DNA from: Pseudomonas putida | Lineage (GTDB): Bacteria > Pseudomonadota > Gammaproteobacteria > Pseudomonadales > Pseudomonadaceae | Length of the DNA: 64,000 bases | NCBI RefSeq assembly: GCF_001636055.1 | Contig: NZ_CP011789.1 | Span: 4,526,001-4,590,000, forward strand | Direction of reading: 5' to 3' | Shown: piece by piece, positions 19,475-28,746 of the stretch | Position numbering within the stretch: the stretch's first letter is position 1 | Layout: every line of letters begins with the position of its first letter | Made by a program: the position numbers and the translations under genes | The notes under the pieces: generated by a model | Databases searched by the model: none | Seen by the model: only the letters and a program-made list of their open reading frames with translations | Told to the model about the DNA's origin: nothing

Positions 19475-21520
19475 TTAAAGGCTGTTGATCAAGGTGGCGA
19501 AGGTTTCCTGGGCCGCCTTGATGATTTGCGACGACGCGGTGTAGTACTGCTGGAACTTGATGAGGTTGCCGGTCTCTTCGTCGATCGACACCCCAGAGAC
19601 GGCGTTGCGCCCATCGAGCGCCGACTTCTGCAGGGCATTGGTGGCGTCGGAGTCCATGCTTGCCTGGCCGGCCTTGCCGCCGACGTTGGACACGAGCTTG
19701 GCGTAGGCATCGGTCATGCTGATGCCCTTGCCGTCGGCGCCGACTTCCACGGTGGACTTGGTCTGCAGGTCGATCACCGACTTGGCGTTGCGGTTATCGG
19801 ACGAGCCTGCGCCGGTCAGCGAGACGGTGAAACTGTCACCGTTCTTCGGCGCGCCCGCGACGTCCATCTCGAAGGTGAACGAGCGCTGGGTGGCGCCGTC
19901 CATGATCGGGTTACCGGCGCCATCGACCATCGGCACCGAGAGCTGCAGCTTGTTGCTCTGGCCGGGCACGATGGTGCCGGTGCCGATGGAGTTGCCCTTG
20001 GCGTCGTACAGGGTGTAGCCCTGCGGGGACGCGGAGTCGTCGCCGAACACCAGCTTGACCGGGGTCGAATACTTCAGGCCGGTCTGCAACTGAGTGCGAT
20101 CGGTGGCGTTGTAGATGTCCAGCTTGGAGGTCAGGTTCGGCTGGGTGATCTGCCCGGTGCCCTTGTTGCCCGAGCCGCTCACTGCACCCAACGGCGCGGA
20201 CAGCGCCAGGCGCTTGGGATCGGTGAGCACCGACTCGATACCGGCTGCGGCGTTGCGGGTCGGGGTGATCTTGAAGCTGTCGCCAGCGGCAACGGCGCCA
20301 CCATTGAGCGAGAGGCTGAAGCCATCGATCACTTTCGGTGGGTTGTCGTTAAGGTCGAAGTTGCCCATGTCGGTGCCTTCGGGCAGCTTGCGCACGTTGT
20401 AGCCGGTGGCACTGGTGAAGGTCACCTGGTAGTCGCTGGTGCCGAGCTTACCGGTGTCCTTGATGGTCACATCGAGGTTGCCGGAGCCTGCACTGTTGCC
20501 CTGGCGGGCGATACTGCGCTCGCTGATGGCCTTGGCGCTGTTGATGTCGCCGAACAGCAGCGCGCCGAATTCACCATTCTTGTCCACGCCCTGGCCGAGC
20601 TGGCTGTTGATCGCATCGGACACTACCAGTGCCACCCGGCCCAGCTCGTTGAGCGCAGGGTCCAGGGTGTCCTTGCGGTAGCGCAGCAGGCCACCGAGCT
20701 CGCCACCGGTGGTGGAATCGGTGATATCCATCTTGGTGCTGCCGCGGTTGATCATCAGGCTCATGCGCGTCGGATCGTTGCGGTTTGGCGCGACCTCGAG
20801 GGTCTGGGTGGTCTTGCCCAGCACCAATGCCTGGCCGTTGGGCAGGTAGATGTCGTAGTTGCCTTCGCGCTCCACCACCTGGCTGCCGATCAGCTTGTTC
20901 AGTTCGCGCACGGCGCCGTCACGCTGGTCGAGCAGATCGTTCGGCTGGCCCTGGATCGCCGACACGCGGGAGATCTGGTCGTTGTACTGGGCGATGGTCG
21001 AGGTGAGCTTGTTCACCTGATCGGCAATCGACGCCATATTGGCGTTGATGTTGCTGTTCTGCTGATTGAGTTGCGTGGACAGGGTGTTGAAACGCTTGGC
21101 CAGCGATTGCGCGCTGGTCAGCAGCAACTGGCGAGAGGCATCTTCGTTGGGCTTGGCCGCAGCGTCCTGCATGGCGGTGAAGAAGCTTTTCAGGGCAGCC
21201 GTGATACCGGTGTCAGCGCTCGACAGGGCAGTGTCGAGCGGATTGATCTGGTTCAGGTACGAGTTGGCATCGCTGGACAGCGAGGTGGTGGTGCGCAGCT
21301 GGTTCTCGAGGAACGAGTTGTACACCCGGCGCACGTCGGCCAGCGTGGTGCCGCTGCCGATGAAGACGTTGCCGTTCTGCTGCGAGCCTTTGGTCTTCTG
21401 CACGTTCTGCTGGCGCGAGTAACTGTCCACATCGGCGTTGGCGATGTTGTTACCCAGGGTGTACATCCCCGACTGCGCGGCACCCAGCCCCGACATGCCA
21501 ATATTGATCAAGCTCGCCAT
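19475..21520 (-). CDS. flgK: Hook-filament junction protein FlgK (HAP1)
   Basis: A 681-residue axial protein. The N-terminus MASLINIGMSGLGAAQSGMY, followed by NNIANADVDSYSRQ, is the flagellar rod/hook signature. The C-terminus SGVSIDEETGNLIKFQQYYTASSQIIK is diagnostic of FlgK. It forms the first junction ring on the hook. It starts 12 nt after flgJ and precedes flgL by 13 nt. No Sec signal is present, as expected for flagellar export. Confidence 0.97.
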   Translation of the reverse strand: MASLINIGMSGLGAAQSGMYTLGNNIANADVDSYSRQQNVQKTKGSQQNGNVFIGSGTTLADVRRVYNSFLENQLRTTTSLSSDANSYLNQINPLDTALSSADTGITAALKSFFTAMQDAAAKPNEDASRQLLLTSAQSLAKRFNTLSTQLNQQNSNINANMASIADQVNKLTSTIAQYNDQISRVSAIQGQPNDLLDQRDGAVRELNKLIGSQVVEREGNYDIYLPNGQALVLGKTTQTLEVAPNRNDPTRMSLMINRGSTKMDITDSTTGGELGGLLRYRKDTLDPALNELGRVALVVSDAINSQLGQGVDKNGEFGALLFGDINSAKAISERSIARQGNSAGSGNLDVTIKDTGKLGTSDYQVTFTSATGYNVRKLPEGTDMGNFDLNDNPPKVIDGFSLSLNGGAVAAGDSFKITPTRNAAAGIESVLTDPKRLALSAPLGAVSGSGNKGTGQITQPNLTSKLDIYNATDRTQLQTGLKYSTPVKLVFGDDSASPQGYTLYDAKGNSIGTGTIVPGQSNKLQLSVPMVDGAGNPIMDGATQRSFTFEMDVAGAPKNGDSFTVSLTGAGSSDNRNAKSVIDLQTKSTVEVGADGKGISMTDAYAKLVSNVGGKAGQASMDSDATNALQKSALDGRNAVSGVSIDEETGNLIKFQQYYTASSQIIKAAQETFATLINSL

Positions 21521-21532
21521 GATTCGCTGCCC

Positions 21533-22726
21533 TTAAAGTTGCGTGGTGGTCCCGAGCATTGCGTAGCTCGTGTCCGACTTCATCTGTCTTGCGATCTGCG
21601 AGATCTTGCTGGCGTAGTTCGGGTCGGTGGCATACCCGGCCTTCTGCAGCTCTCGCACAAACTGTTCTGGGTTATCGGCCGCCTTCACCGCATCTTGATA
21701 GCGCGCGTTGTTCTGCAGCAGGCTGACCAGGTCGTGGAAACTGTCCTGATAAGAGTCGTAGGAACGGAACGCGGCCGTCTCCTTGACGAACTGACCGTTG
21801 CGGAACTCGCTGGTGATCGCCCTCGCCTCGCCGCCCTGCCAATTGCCGGTGGCCTTGATGCCGAACAGGTTGTGGCTGCTGCTGCCATCGGTGTTGCGCA
21901 TGACCGATTTGCCCCAGCCGGTTTCCAGGGCGGCCTGGGCCACCAGGTAACGCGGGTCGATACCGATGCGCTTGGCGGCCTGTTCGGCCATCGGCAGCAT
22001 GGTGGCGACGAACTCGTCGCTGTCGGCGAAGGCTTTCTTCGGCGCCAGCGGCGGCTGGGCCACCGCGCGCCCGAGAATCTGCATGCCACGCCCTGGCGCG
22101 GCGAAGGCCTGGGCCGGCTCCCAGTCACCGGTGGCCACGCCACCGGGCGGGATGTCGCCACGGCCCGGCAACGCCGCGGTGTTGGTCGCCGCAGGATTGC
22201 CCGCCGACGGCACGATGCCGGCGAGCAGACGGTCGGTGAGCTTGCCCGGCAGCGCCAGACGCCGCGCATTGAGCGCCGCAACGTCGTTGCGGGTTGACGT
22301 CGATTCGACGGCGTGGGCAGGTGCGACCACTTTCGTGCCCCACAGCGCCGGCGCATTGCCGTCGATACGCGGGAACGGGCTGGTGTTCGGGCGCACGCCC
22401 TTGTTCTTCGACAACTGACGCACCAGCACGTCCTGCAGGCCGATACCGCCGCCTTCACGGGACATGCTCACGGCCAACTGCTGGTCGTACATGTCGCGGT
22501 ACTGCTTGACCGTCTCGCTATTCATCGGATCGTCGGCAGCCAGCACATCGCCGGCCTTGCGCGAGGCCTTGAGCATTTCGCCGATGAACAGCGACTCGAA
22601 CTCCTGGGCCACCTTGCGGATGTTGGCATCGCTGTCACGGTCCCCGTGCTTGAGCGAGCTCAGACGGTTGAGGTCGGTGTAGGCGCCGCTGTCGGCGGAA
22701 CTTGAAACCAGGCTCTTCGGATTCAT
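21533..22726 (-). CDS. flgJ: Rod cap and peptidoglycan hydrolase FlgJ
   Basis: A 397-residue two-domain protein. Residues about 30-110 are the rod-capping domain (FESLFIGEMLKASRKAG, then YRDMYDQQLAVSMS). A Pro/Ala-rich linker follows. The C-terminal half is a glucosaminidase/muramidase domain (IGIDPRYLVAQAALETGWGK with the catalytic-type Glu, then LFGIKATGNW). It assembles the rod in the periplasm and opens peptidoglycan. The linker is long compared with the 313-residue enterobacterial protein. It lies in the operon with 11- and 12-nt gaps to its neighbours. Confidence 0.97.
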   Translation of the reverse strand: MNPKSLVSSSADSGAYTDLNRLSSLKHGDRDSDANIRKVAQEFESLFIGEMLKASRKAGDVLAADDPMNSETVKQYRDMYDQQLAVSMSREGGGIGLQDVLVRQLSKNKGVRPNTSPFPRIDGNAPALWGTKVVAPAHAVESTSTRNDVAALNARRLALPGKLTDRLLAGIVPSAGNPAATNTAALPGRGDIPPGGVATGDWEPAQAFAAPGRGMQILGRAVAQPPLAPKKAFADSDEFVATMLPMAEQAAKRIGIDPRYLVAQAALETGWGKSVMRNTDGSSSHNLFGIKATGNWQGGEARAITSEFRNGQFVKETAAFRSYDSYQDSFHDLVSLLQNNARYQDAVKAADNPEQFVRELQKAGYATDPNYASKISQIARQMKSDTSYAMLGTTTQL

Positions 22727-22737
22727 CGCCAGCGTCC

Positions 22738-23853
22738 TCAGATCACGATCAGGTCGGCCTGCAAGGCGCCGGCCTGTTTCAGGGCTTCGAGGATCGCCAT
22801 CAGGTCGCCCGGTGCCGCGCCGACCTGGTTCACCGCACGGACGATTTCATCCAGCGTGGTCCCCGGGCCGAACTTGAACATCGGCTTGGCTTCCTGTTGC
22901 GCATTGATCCGCGACCGTGGCACCACGGCAGTCTGACCGTTGGAGAACGGCCCCGGCTGGCTGACGATCGGGTCTTCGGTGATGGTCACGGTCAGGCTGC
23001 CGTGGGTGACGGCGGCCGGCGATACCTTGACGTTCTGGCCGATGACGATGGTGCCGGTACGCGAGTTGATGATGACCTTGGCCACGGCCTGGCCCGGATC
23101 GATCTCCAGGTTCTCGAGGATCGACAGGTAGTCGACCCGCTGGCTCGGGTCCATGGGCGCGGTGACGCGCACCGAACCGCCGTCCAGCGCCTGGGCAACG
23201 CCCGGGCCGAGCAGTTCGTTGACCTTGTCGACGATGCGCTTGGCGGTGGTGAAATCAGGACGGTTGAGGTTCAGGGTCAGGCTGTTGCCCTGGTTGAAGC
23301 CGCTCGGCACCGCTCGCTCGACCGAAGCGCCGCCAGGGATGCGACCGGCCGACGGCACGTTGACGGTGATCTTCGAGCCATCGCGACCTTCGGCATCAAA
23401 ACCACCGACCACCAGGTTGCCCTGGGCAATGGCGTAGACGTTGCCATCGATCCCTTTGAGCGGGGTCATCAGCAGGCTGCCGCCACGCAGGCTCTTGGAG
23501 TTGCCGATCGAGGACACGGTGATGTCGATCACCTGGCCAGGCTTGGCGAAGGCAGGCAGGTCGGCGTGCACCGACACTGCAGCGACGTTCTTCAACTGCA
23601 CGTTGCCCGAACCTGGCGGCACCTTGATGCCGAACTGCGACAGCATGTTGTTGAAGGTCTGCAGGGTGAACGGGGTCTGGGTGGTCTGGTCACCGGTGCC
23701 GTTGAGCCCCACCACCAGGCCGTAGCCGATCAACTGGTTGGCGCGCACGCCGGAAATGCTGGCGATATCCTTCAGGCGCTCGGCGTGGGCGCCGAACGCG
23801 AAGGACAGGAGCAAGGTCGCGGCAATCAACTGCCTGGCGTTGAACATGGTCAT
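22738..23853 (-). CDS. flgI: Flagellar P-ring protein FlgI
   Basis: A 371-residue periplasmic protein. The Sec signal peptide ([16 protein letters not shown]) is cleaved before [13 protein letters not shown]. Family blocks [15 protein letters not shown] and [19 protein letters not shown] (here [15 protein letters not shown]) are clear. It forms the peptidoglycan-layer bushing with FlgA as chaperone. An ATG two codons further in (23847) is equally possible as start. The gap to flgH is 6 nt. Confidence 0.97.
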   Translation of the reverse strand: MTMFNARQLIAATLLLSFAFGAHAERLKDIASISGVRANQLIGYGLVVGLNGTGDQTTQTPFTLQTFNNMLSQFGIKVPPGSGNVQLKNVAAVSVHADLPAFAKPGQVIDITVSSIGNSKSLRGGSLLMTPLKGIDGNVYAIAQGNLVVGGFDAEGRDGSKITVNVPSAGRIPGGASVERAVPSGFNQGNSLTLNLNRPDFTTAKRIVDKVNELLGPGVAQALDGGSVRVTAPMDPSQRVDYLSILENLEIDPGQAVAKVIINSRTGTIVIGQNVKVSPAAVTHGSLTVTITEDPIVSQPGPFSNGQTAVVPRSRINAQQEAKPMFKFGPGTTLDEIVRAVNQVGAAPGDLMAILEALKQAGALQADLIVI

Positions 23854-23859
23854 CCGTAC

Positions 23860-24555
23860 TCAGAAGGGCCAAAGCGGGCTCATGAAGAAGCGGTCCAGCC
23901 ACCCGGGCTGGCTGGCATCGGCGAAGGAGCCGGTGCCCGAATAGGTGATGCGCGCGTCGGCCACACGCGTGGACGGCACGGTGTTGTCGGTGGCGATATC
24001 GTCGGCGCGGATCAGACCAGCGATACGCACCAGCTCTTCGCCGGTGTTGAGGGTCATCCACTTCTCGCCGCGCACGGCGATGATGCCGTTGGGCAGTACA
24101 TCGGCCACCGTCACGGTGATCGAGCCGGTCAGGGTGTTGCCCTGGCTGGCCTGGCTGGCGCCCTTGGTGGCACGCTCGCCCTTGTACCCCGCGTTGAGCG
24201 ACAGGTCGCCGCCGCCGAACGGGTTGTTGGTGTTGGGGGTGGTACCAAACAGCGAGGTCAGGCCGATATTGGCGTTGCTGTCTTTCTGGATCTGGGAGCC
24301 GGCGTTCTTGCTCGCCGAGGTACGCTCGTTGAGGGTGATGGTGATGATGTCACCGACACGAAACGCCTTGCGATCGCCATACATGTTCTGCTCGAACCCG
24401 GCCTGGTAGATCGAACCGTTGTTGGCCGCCGACGGCAAAGGTGTCCGCGGCAGTACAGGCGCGTAGTACGGGTCGTTGGGCTTCGCCGTCGGCGCAACGC
24501 AACCGGCCAGCAACACAGCCCCTCCCAGGGCGACGACGGACAACAGACGATTCAT
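23860..24555 (-). CDS. flgH: Flagellar L-ring lipoprotein FlgH
   Basis: A 231-residue outer-membrane lipoprotein. The signal peptide ends in the lipobox LLAGC, giving a lipidated Cys near residue 19. Later blocks include [19 protein letters not shown] and [16 protein letters not shown], ending FFMSPLWPF. FlgH forms the L ring around the rod. ATG 24555 has GAGGT 7 nt upstream; a longer frame to 24588 has no ribosome site and would bury the signal peptide. Confidence 0.97.
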   Translation of the reverse strand: MNRLLSVVALGGAVLLAGCVAPTAKPNDPYYAPVLPRTPLPSAANNGSIYQAGFEQNMYGDRKAFRVGDIITITLNERTSASKNAGSQIQKDSNANIGLTSLFGTTPNTNNPFGGGDLSLNAGYKGERATKGASQASQGNTLTGSITVTVADVLPNGIIAVRGEKWMTLNTGEELVRIAGLIRADDIATDNTVPSTRVADARITYSGTGSFADASQPGWLDRFFMSPLWPF

Positions 24556-24615
24556 GACGCTTACCTCACGGTGTAACAGGCGCTGCAACAGCGGCCGGGT
24601 AGCTAGAGCCAGGAC

Positions 24616-25401
24616 TTACAGTTGCTGGGTGACGAACGACAACATCTGGTCGGCGGTGGAGATGACCTTGGAGTTCATCTCGTAGGCGCGCTGGGTAGTG
24701 ATCATGTTCACCAGCTCTTCGACGGTGCTGACGTTGGAGTTTTCCAGGGTCTGCTGCAGGGTGGTGCCAAAACCGTTCAGGCCCGGGGTACCGACCTGCG
24801 GCGCACCGCTGGCAGCGGTCTCGAAGAACAGGTTGTTGCCAATCGCCTGCAGGCCGGCCGGGTTGATGAAGTCCGCGGTCTGGATGTTGCCGATGATCTG
24901 CGCGGCCGGGTTGCCGGTGGTGGTGATCGACACGGTGCCGTCCTGGCCGACGGTGAAGGTCTGCGCCTCCGGCGGCACGACGATGGCAGGCTCCAGGGCG
25001 AAACCGTTGGCAGTCACGACCTGGCCATCGGAGTTCAGGTGGAAGGTGCCGTCACGGGTGTAGGAGACAGTGCCATCGGGCTGCAGGACCTGGAAGAAAC
25101 CACGACCATTGACCGCGAGATCCAGCGGGTTTTCGGTGGTCTGCAGGCTGCCGGTCTGGAAGTTCTTCTGGGTGCCGACGATGCGCACACCGGTACCGAC
25201 CTGCAGGCCCGAAGGCAGCTCACTGTCCTGAGTCGACTGGGCACCAGGCTGGCGCTTGGTCTGGTACAACAGGTCCTGGAACTCGGCACGGTCACGCTTG
25301 AAACCAGTGGTCGAGACGTTGGCCAGGTTGTTGGAGATGACCGTCAGGTTGGTGTCCTGTGCGGACAGGCCGGTTTTAGCGACCCAGAGAGCCGGAAGCA
25401 T
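24616..25401 (-). CDS. flgG: Distal rod protein FlgG
   Basis: A 261-residue rod protein, the standard length. It starts MLPALWVAKTGLSAQDTNL and carries the rod signature NNLANVSTTGFKRDRAEFQDL and the C-terminal VSTVEELVNMITTQRAYEMNSKVI. It builds the distal rod. It lies 48 nt downstream of flgF and 60 nt upstream of flgH. Confidence 0.98.
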   Translation of the reverse strand: MLPALWVAKTGLSAQDTNLTVISNNLANVSTTGFKRDRAEFQDLLYQTKRQPGAQSTQDSELPSGLQVGTGVRIVGTQKNFQTGSLQTTENPLDLAVNGRGFFQVLQPDGTVSYTRDGTFHLNSDGQVVTANGFALEPAIVVPPEAQTFTVGQDGTVSITTTGNPAAQIIGNIQTADFINPAGLQAIGNNLFFETAASGAPQVGTPGLNGFGTTLQQTLENSNVSTVEELVNMITTQRAYEMNSKVISTADQMLSFVTQQL

Positions 25402-25449
25402 TTAGTGTTCTCCTCGTGCGCCTGTTTTACGGCACTCGTTCAAAAGTGA

Positions 25450-26190
25450 TTAGCTGATTTGCAAAACCCGAGCCATGGCTTCGTCGCCCTGCTCGGCTGT
25501 TTTCATCATCTTGACGTGCAGTTCGAACTGGCGAGAAAGGGCCAGCACCGAAGTCATCTCTTCGACGGCATTGACGTTGCTGCCTTCGAGGAAGCCCGAC
25601 ACCACGCGGACATTGACGTCCGCATCGGCCGGCTGGCCGCTGTTGGTGTGGATCAGGCCGTCGAGGCCTTTGCTGATGCTCTTGATGTCGGGGTTGACCA
25701 GCTTGATCCGATCGACCTCGGCCATGACGCGCGGGTCTTCGCCCATGGCGCGGATGCTGATGGTGCCATCGTCACCGACCTCGACCTTCTGCTCGGGCGG
25801 AATGGCGATCGGGCCACCGTTGCCGATCACCGGCATGCCATTGCCGGCGCGCAACACGCCGAGGGCGTCAATGTTCAGGCTGCCGGTGCGCACGTAGGCT
25901 TCGCTGCCATCCGGGGCCTGCACGGCGATGAAGCCATTGCCACTGACCGCCACGTCCAGCTCGCGACCAGTCTCGATCATCGGGCCTGCGGTAAAGTCGG
26001 TGGCAGGCCGCTCGCTCATGGCGAAGGCACGCGCCGGAAAGCTGTCGCCGAACACCGGCATCGAGCGCGCCTGCTCCAGGTCACGCTGAAAACCGGTGGT
26101 GGAAACGTTCGCCAGGTTGTTGGCGTGGGCCTTCTGTGCCACCGCATTCTGGGCGGCACCGGTCATGGCCACGTAAAGCATCTTGTCCAC
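25450..26190 (-). CDS. flgF: Proximal rod protein FlgF
   Basis: A 246-residue rod protein with AHANNLANVSTTGFQRDLEQ and the C-terminal block SNVNAVEEMTSVLALSRQFELHV. GTG 26190 is chosen because GGAGG lies 6 nt before it. The ATG two codons earlier overlaps the ribosome site, and the much longer upstream frame is spurious. It is the first gene of the flgFGHIJKL operon, preceded by a sigma-54 promoter. Confidence 0.95.
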   Translation of the reverse strand: MDKMLYVAMTGAAQNAVAQKAHANNLANVSTTGFQRDLEQARSMPVFGDSFPARAFAMSERPATDFTAGPMIETGRELDVAVSGNGFIAVQAPDGSEAYVRTGSLNIDALGVLRAGNGMPVIGNGGPIAIPPEQKVEVGDDGTISIRAMGEDPRVMAEVDRIKLVNPDIKSISKGLDGLIHTNSGQPADADVNVRVVSGFLEGSNVNAVEEMTSVLALSRQFELHVKMMKTAEQGDEAMARVLQIS

Positions 26191-26249
26191 AGTCATCCTC
26201 CGCTGCACTGGCGATCGATTGCCGCTCACCGTTGCTGTGCAGGCTGTAA

Positions 26250-26265
26250 AGCAAGTTCCGAACCA
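26250..26265 (-). promoter_or_regulatory. Sigma-54 promoter of flgFGHIJKL
   Basis: On the minus strand this reads TGGTTCG-N4-TTGCT. The invariant GG and GC are 10 bases apart, and only two positions differ from TGGCACG-N4-TTGCW. It lies 60 nt before the flgF start and after a terminator, so flgF begins a new unit. Confidence 0.8.
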
Positions 26266-26282
26266 ACTTTCTTCAAGGCAAG

Positions 26283-26307
26283 AAAAAGCCCGTGAATACG
26301 GGCCTTT
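26283..26307 (-). terminator. Terminator between the 60-aa gene and flgF
   Basis: The stem GCCCGT/ACGGGC with flanking AAA/TTT is followed on the minus strand by TTTTTC. It closes the flgBCDE plus small-gene unit. Confidence 0.8.
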
Positions 26308-26351
26308 AGCGGTTTTCGTCGAGGGTGCAACGTCGGTTATCCGGCGCTGCT

Positions 26352-26367
26352 TTGCCGCTGGCGGCAA
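26352..26367. promoter_or_regulatory. Palindrome TTGCCGC-N2-GCGGCAA upstream of the flgF promoter
   Basis: A perfect inverted repeat lies about 85-115 bp upstream of the flgF sigma-54 core, the usual range for an enhancer. Its half-site is the same octamer core repeated five times upstream of flgB. One further copy sits just downstream of the flgF promoter (26219-26226). This suggests a binding site for an enhancer-binding protein, with FleR the natural candidate. Confidence 0.55.
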
Positions 26368-26399
26368 GGGGGTGCCAAAGTTCAGCAATAGCAGTGTTG

Positions 26400-26582
26400 C
26401 TAGTCGCGACACCCACCATTGTTGTATGGCCCGGCAAAGCGCTTCCAGCCCTCCCCCGGCGACCACTGCGAACACACCAGTCGCCCATCCACCTGACTTT
26501 CCCAACGCCACCACGGCGCGGTTCCGGCCTGAGCCTGGAGCAGACACAGCGCCGCAAGCAGCGCGACAGCCAGCTTTTTCAT
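26400..26582 (-). CDS. Small secreted protein of unknown function between flgE and flgF
   Basis: A 60-residue protein. A clean Sec signal peptide (MKKLAVALLAALCLLQAQA) precedes a mature part of about 41 residues with three Trp plus Cys at two positions (LVCSQW and GGCRD) that could form one disulphide. AGGAGGG sits at ideal distance from ATG 26582, so expression is well supported. Terminators lie immediately upstream and downstream. I do not recognise the family. Its position inside the hook/basal-body genes suggests a periplasmic accessory role, but that is only context. Confidence 0.75.
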   Translation of the reverse strand: MKKLAVALLAALCLLQAQAGTAPWWRWESQVDGRLVCSQWSPGEGWKRFAGPYNNGGCRD

Positions 26583-26601
26583 GATCCCTCCTGCAAAAAC
26601 A

Positions 26602-26630
26602 ACGAACCCCTTCACGGGAAAGGGGTTCGT
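26602..26630 (-). terminator. Terminator after flgE
   Basis: ACGAACCCCTT pairs with AAGGGGTTCGT, followed on the minus strand by TGTTTTTG. It lies between the flgE stop and the ribosome site of the 60-residue gene, so that gene depends on read-through or on a promoter inside flgE. Confidence 0.82.
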
Positions 26631-26654
26631 CCAGACACGCTCAGCCAGCGACCA

Positions 26655-28013
26655 TCAGGTCATCTGGATGATGGTCTGCATGATGGTGCTTTCGGTGGAG
26701 ATGGTCTTGGCGTTGGCCTGGTAGTTGCTCTGCGCCTTGATCAGCTCGACCAGCTCCTGGGTCAGGTTGACGTTGGACGCCTCCAGGGAGTTGGACTCGA
26801 CCGAACCGAGGGTGCCGGTCTTCGGCGCATCGATGCCCGGAATACCCGAGGAGAAGGTTTCCTTCCAACGAGTACCGCCAATCTGCTGCAGGCCCTGGTC
26901 GTTGGCGAAGCTGGCAATCGCAACCTGGCCGATGGCGCGGGACTGCTGGTTGCTGAAGCTTGCGAACATCACCCCGGTGGAGTCGATCGACAGGCTCGAC
27001 AGGATGCCAGTGGCATAGCCGTCCTGATTCTGCGACATGCGCGCGGTCTCGGTGTTGTACGAGGTGGTGCTGTTCATGGCCAGGCGCATGCCGTCGGCAT
27101 TGCCATCCGAACCGTTGGCCGCCCAGTTGCCTGCGGCATCCTTCGCGGCCGGGATCCAGCCCTTGAGACTGAAGGTGTTGTTGGTCACGCTCCAGTTGGC
27201 CGCCGGCACCGTGGTGTTGTCGGTGGTCATGGCCTTGATGCTGCCGTCGGAGTTGAAGGTCATGGTGCCGGTCAGCGGCGTGGTGCTGCCCGGGTTGAGC
27301 GGGTTGCGACCATCGACCAGGGTGTACATGGTCCACTCGTTGGTGCCGGTCTTGCGGTAGAACTGCTCCATGGTGTGCTCGTTACCCTGGCTGTCGTACA
27401 CCTTGGTCGGGAAGGACTTGGTGTAGGTCGACTGGTCGGCCGGGTCGAACGGCTTGTTCGGCACCATCACCGGCGGGGTCGCGCCGTTGGACACTTCCAG
27501 CGGGATGGTGTCGGCGGAGGAGTTCAGGTTGATGCCCTGGTCGATCAAGGTGGTGGCCTTGGGGGCCAGCGCCGAGGTATCGATCTTCAGGTTGGTGAGG
27601 ATGCCCTTCTGGATCTTGCCGGTGCTGTCGGCGGCATAACCTTGCAGGTTCAAGCCATCGGAGGTGACCACGTTGTTGTCCTTGTCGGTGCGGAAGGCAC
27701 CGGCACGGGTGTAGGTCAGCGAGCCGTTGTCGGAGAGAACGAAGTAGCCCTGCCCCTGGATACCCATGTCCAGCACGTTGCCGGTGTTGTTCACGTCACC
27801 CTGGGTGAACTGCTGCGACACCGCTGCCAGGCGCACACCGTTACCGACCTGGTTCTGGCCCACGCCCAGGCGGTTGGCACCGGCGTAGACGTCGGCGAAC
27901 TCGGCACGGGACGACTTGAAACCTGTGGTGTTGACGTTGGCGATGTTGTTGCCGGTAACGTCGAGCTGCTTGTTGGCTGCGTAGAGACCGCTAAGGCCGA
28001 TATTGAAAGACAT
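26655..28013 (-). CDS. flgE: Flagellar hook protein FlgE
   Basis: A 452-residue hook subunit. It starts MSFNIGLSGLYAANKQLDV with GNNIANVNTTGFKSSRAEFADVY in two blocks, and ends SNVNLTQELVELIKAQSNYQANAKTI. The central variable domain is of moderate length. It is exported by the flagellar apparatus and assembled under the FlgD cap. It is the last member of flgBCDE, followed by a strong terminator. Confidence 0.97.
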   Translation of the reverse strand: MSFNIGLSGLYAANKQLDVTGNNIANVNTTGFKSSRAEFADVYAGANRLGVGQNQVGNGVRLAAVSQQFTQGDVNNTGNVLDMGIQGQGYFVLSDNGSLTYTRAGAFRTDKDNNVVTSDGLNLQGYAADSTGKIQKGILTNLKIDTSALAPKATTLIDQGINLNSSADTIPLEVSNGATPPVMVPNKPFDPADQSTYTKSFPTKVYDSQGNEHTMEQFYRKTGTNEWTMYTLVDGRNPLNPGSTTPLTGTMTFNSDGSIKAMTTDNTTVPAANWSVTNNTFSLKGWIPAAKDAAGNWAANGSDGNADGMRLAMNSTTSYNTETARMSQNQDGYATGILSSLSIDSTGVMFASFSNQQSRAIGQVAIASFANDQGLQQIGGTRWKETFSSGIPGIDAPKTGTLGSVESNSLEASNVNLTQELVELIKAQSNYQANAKTISTESTIMQTIIQMT

Positions 28014-28043
28014 GCTTTGCTCCTTCTGCCGAACAGGCCGGCC

Positions 28044-28730
28044 TTAGATTCCGATGGTTTGTACTTTGGAGATGCCGACCTTGCCGATACCTGCCAGGTT
28101 GAGCATCATCTCGCCGCCAGTGCCGCCCACGGTGACACTGGTGACGGTGGCTGGCAGCAGCGTGTACATCTCCTGAGCCTTGCCATCGACGGTGGTCGTC
28201 GCGGTAAAGGTGTAGTTGCCCGCCGCGACCTTCTCGCCCTTGTCGTTGGTGCCATCCCAGATGAAGTCGGCAGTGCCTTTCTTCTGTTCGCCCAACTGGA
28301 TGGTCTTGACGACATTGCCATCCTTGTCCTTGATCGTGACCTTGCCGCTCTCGATGTTCTGCGGCACCACGACCTGACCATTGAAGCTCTTGGTCGGATC
28401 GACCAACGCCTTGTCGTTCTGCACGATCACCGAGCGACCGACCAGCGACGACGCCTGCAGCGCCTGGGACGAACCCAGCGAACCGGTAATGGCATTGACC
28501 GACTCGTTGAGGGTCTGGATACCCTCCAGGCTGCTGAACTGCGCCAGCTGGGCAACGAACTCACCGTTGTCCTGCGGGTCGAGCGGGTTCTGGTGCTGCA
28601 TCTGGGTGACCAGCAACTGCAGGAAGGCATCCTTGCCGAGCGCGTTCTTGTCGGTCGGCTCGCTGGTTGGCTTCTTGGTGCCGTTGCTAACACCAGAATT
28701 GGCGAGCACATCATTGATATTGACTGCCAT
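28044..28730 (-). CDS. flgD: Hook cap / assembly protein FlgD
   Basis: A 228-residue hook-scaffolding protein. The N-terminal FlgD domain has LGKDAFLQLLVTQMQHQNPL and FVAQLAQFSSLEGIQ. The C-terminal half is the FlgD Ig-like and tudor region (GTADFIWDGTNDKGEKVAAG). It guides polymerisation of FlgE. It lies 30 nt upstream of flgE and 16 nt after flgC. Confidence 0.97.
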   Translation of the reverse strand: MAVNINDVLANSGVSNGTKKPTSEPTDKNALGKDAFLQLLVTQMQHQNPLDPQDNGEFVAQLAQFSSLEGIQTLNESVNAITGSLGSSQALQASSLVGRSVIVQNDKALVDPTKSFNGQVVVPQNIESGKVTIKDKDGNVVKTIQLGEQKKGTADFIWDGTNDKGEKVAAGNYTFTATTTVDGKAQEMYTLLPATVTSVTVGGTGGEMMLNLAGIGKVGISKVQTIGI

Positions 28731-28746
28731 GCGTTGCGCTCCTCAA

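Noticed and set aside
19448..22297. 949-codon plus-strand frame opposite flgK/flgJ
   Set aside because: Spans two well-identified flagellar genes on the other strand and shows no protein-like pattern.
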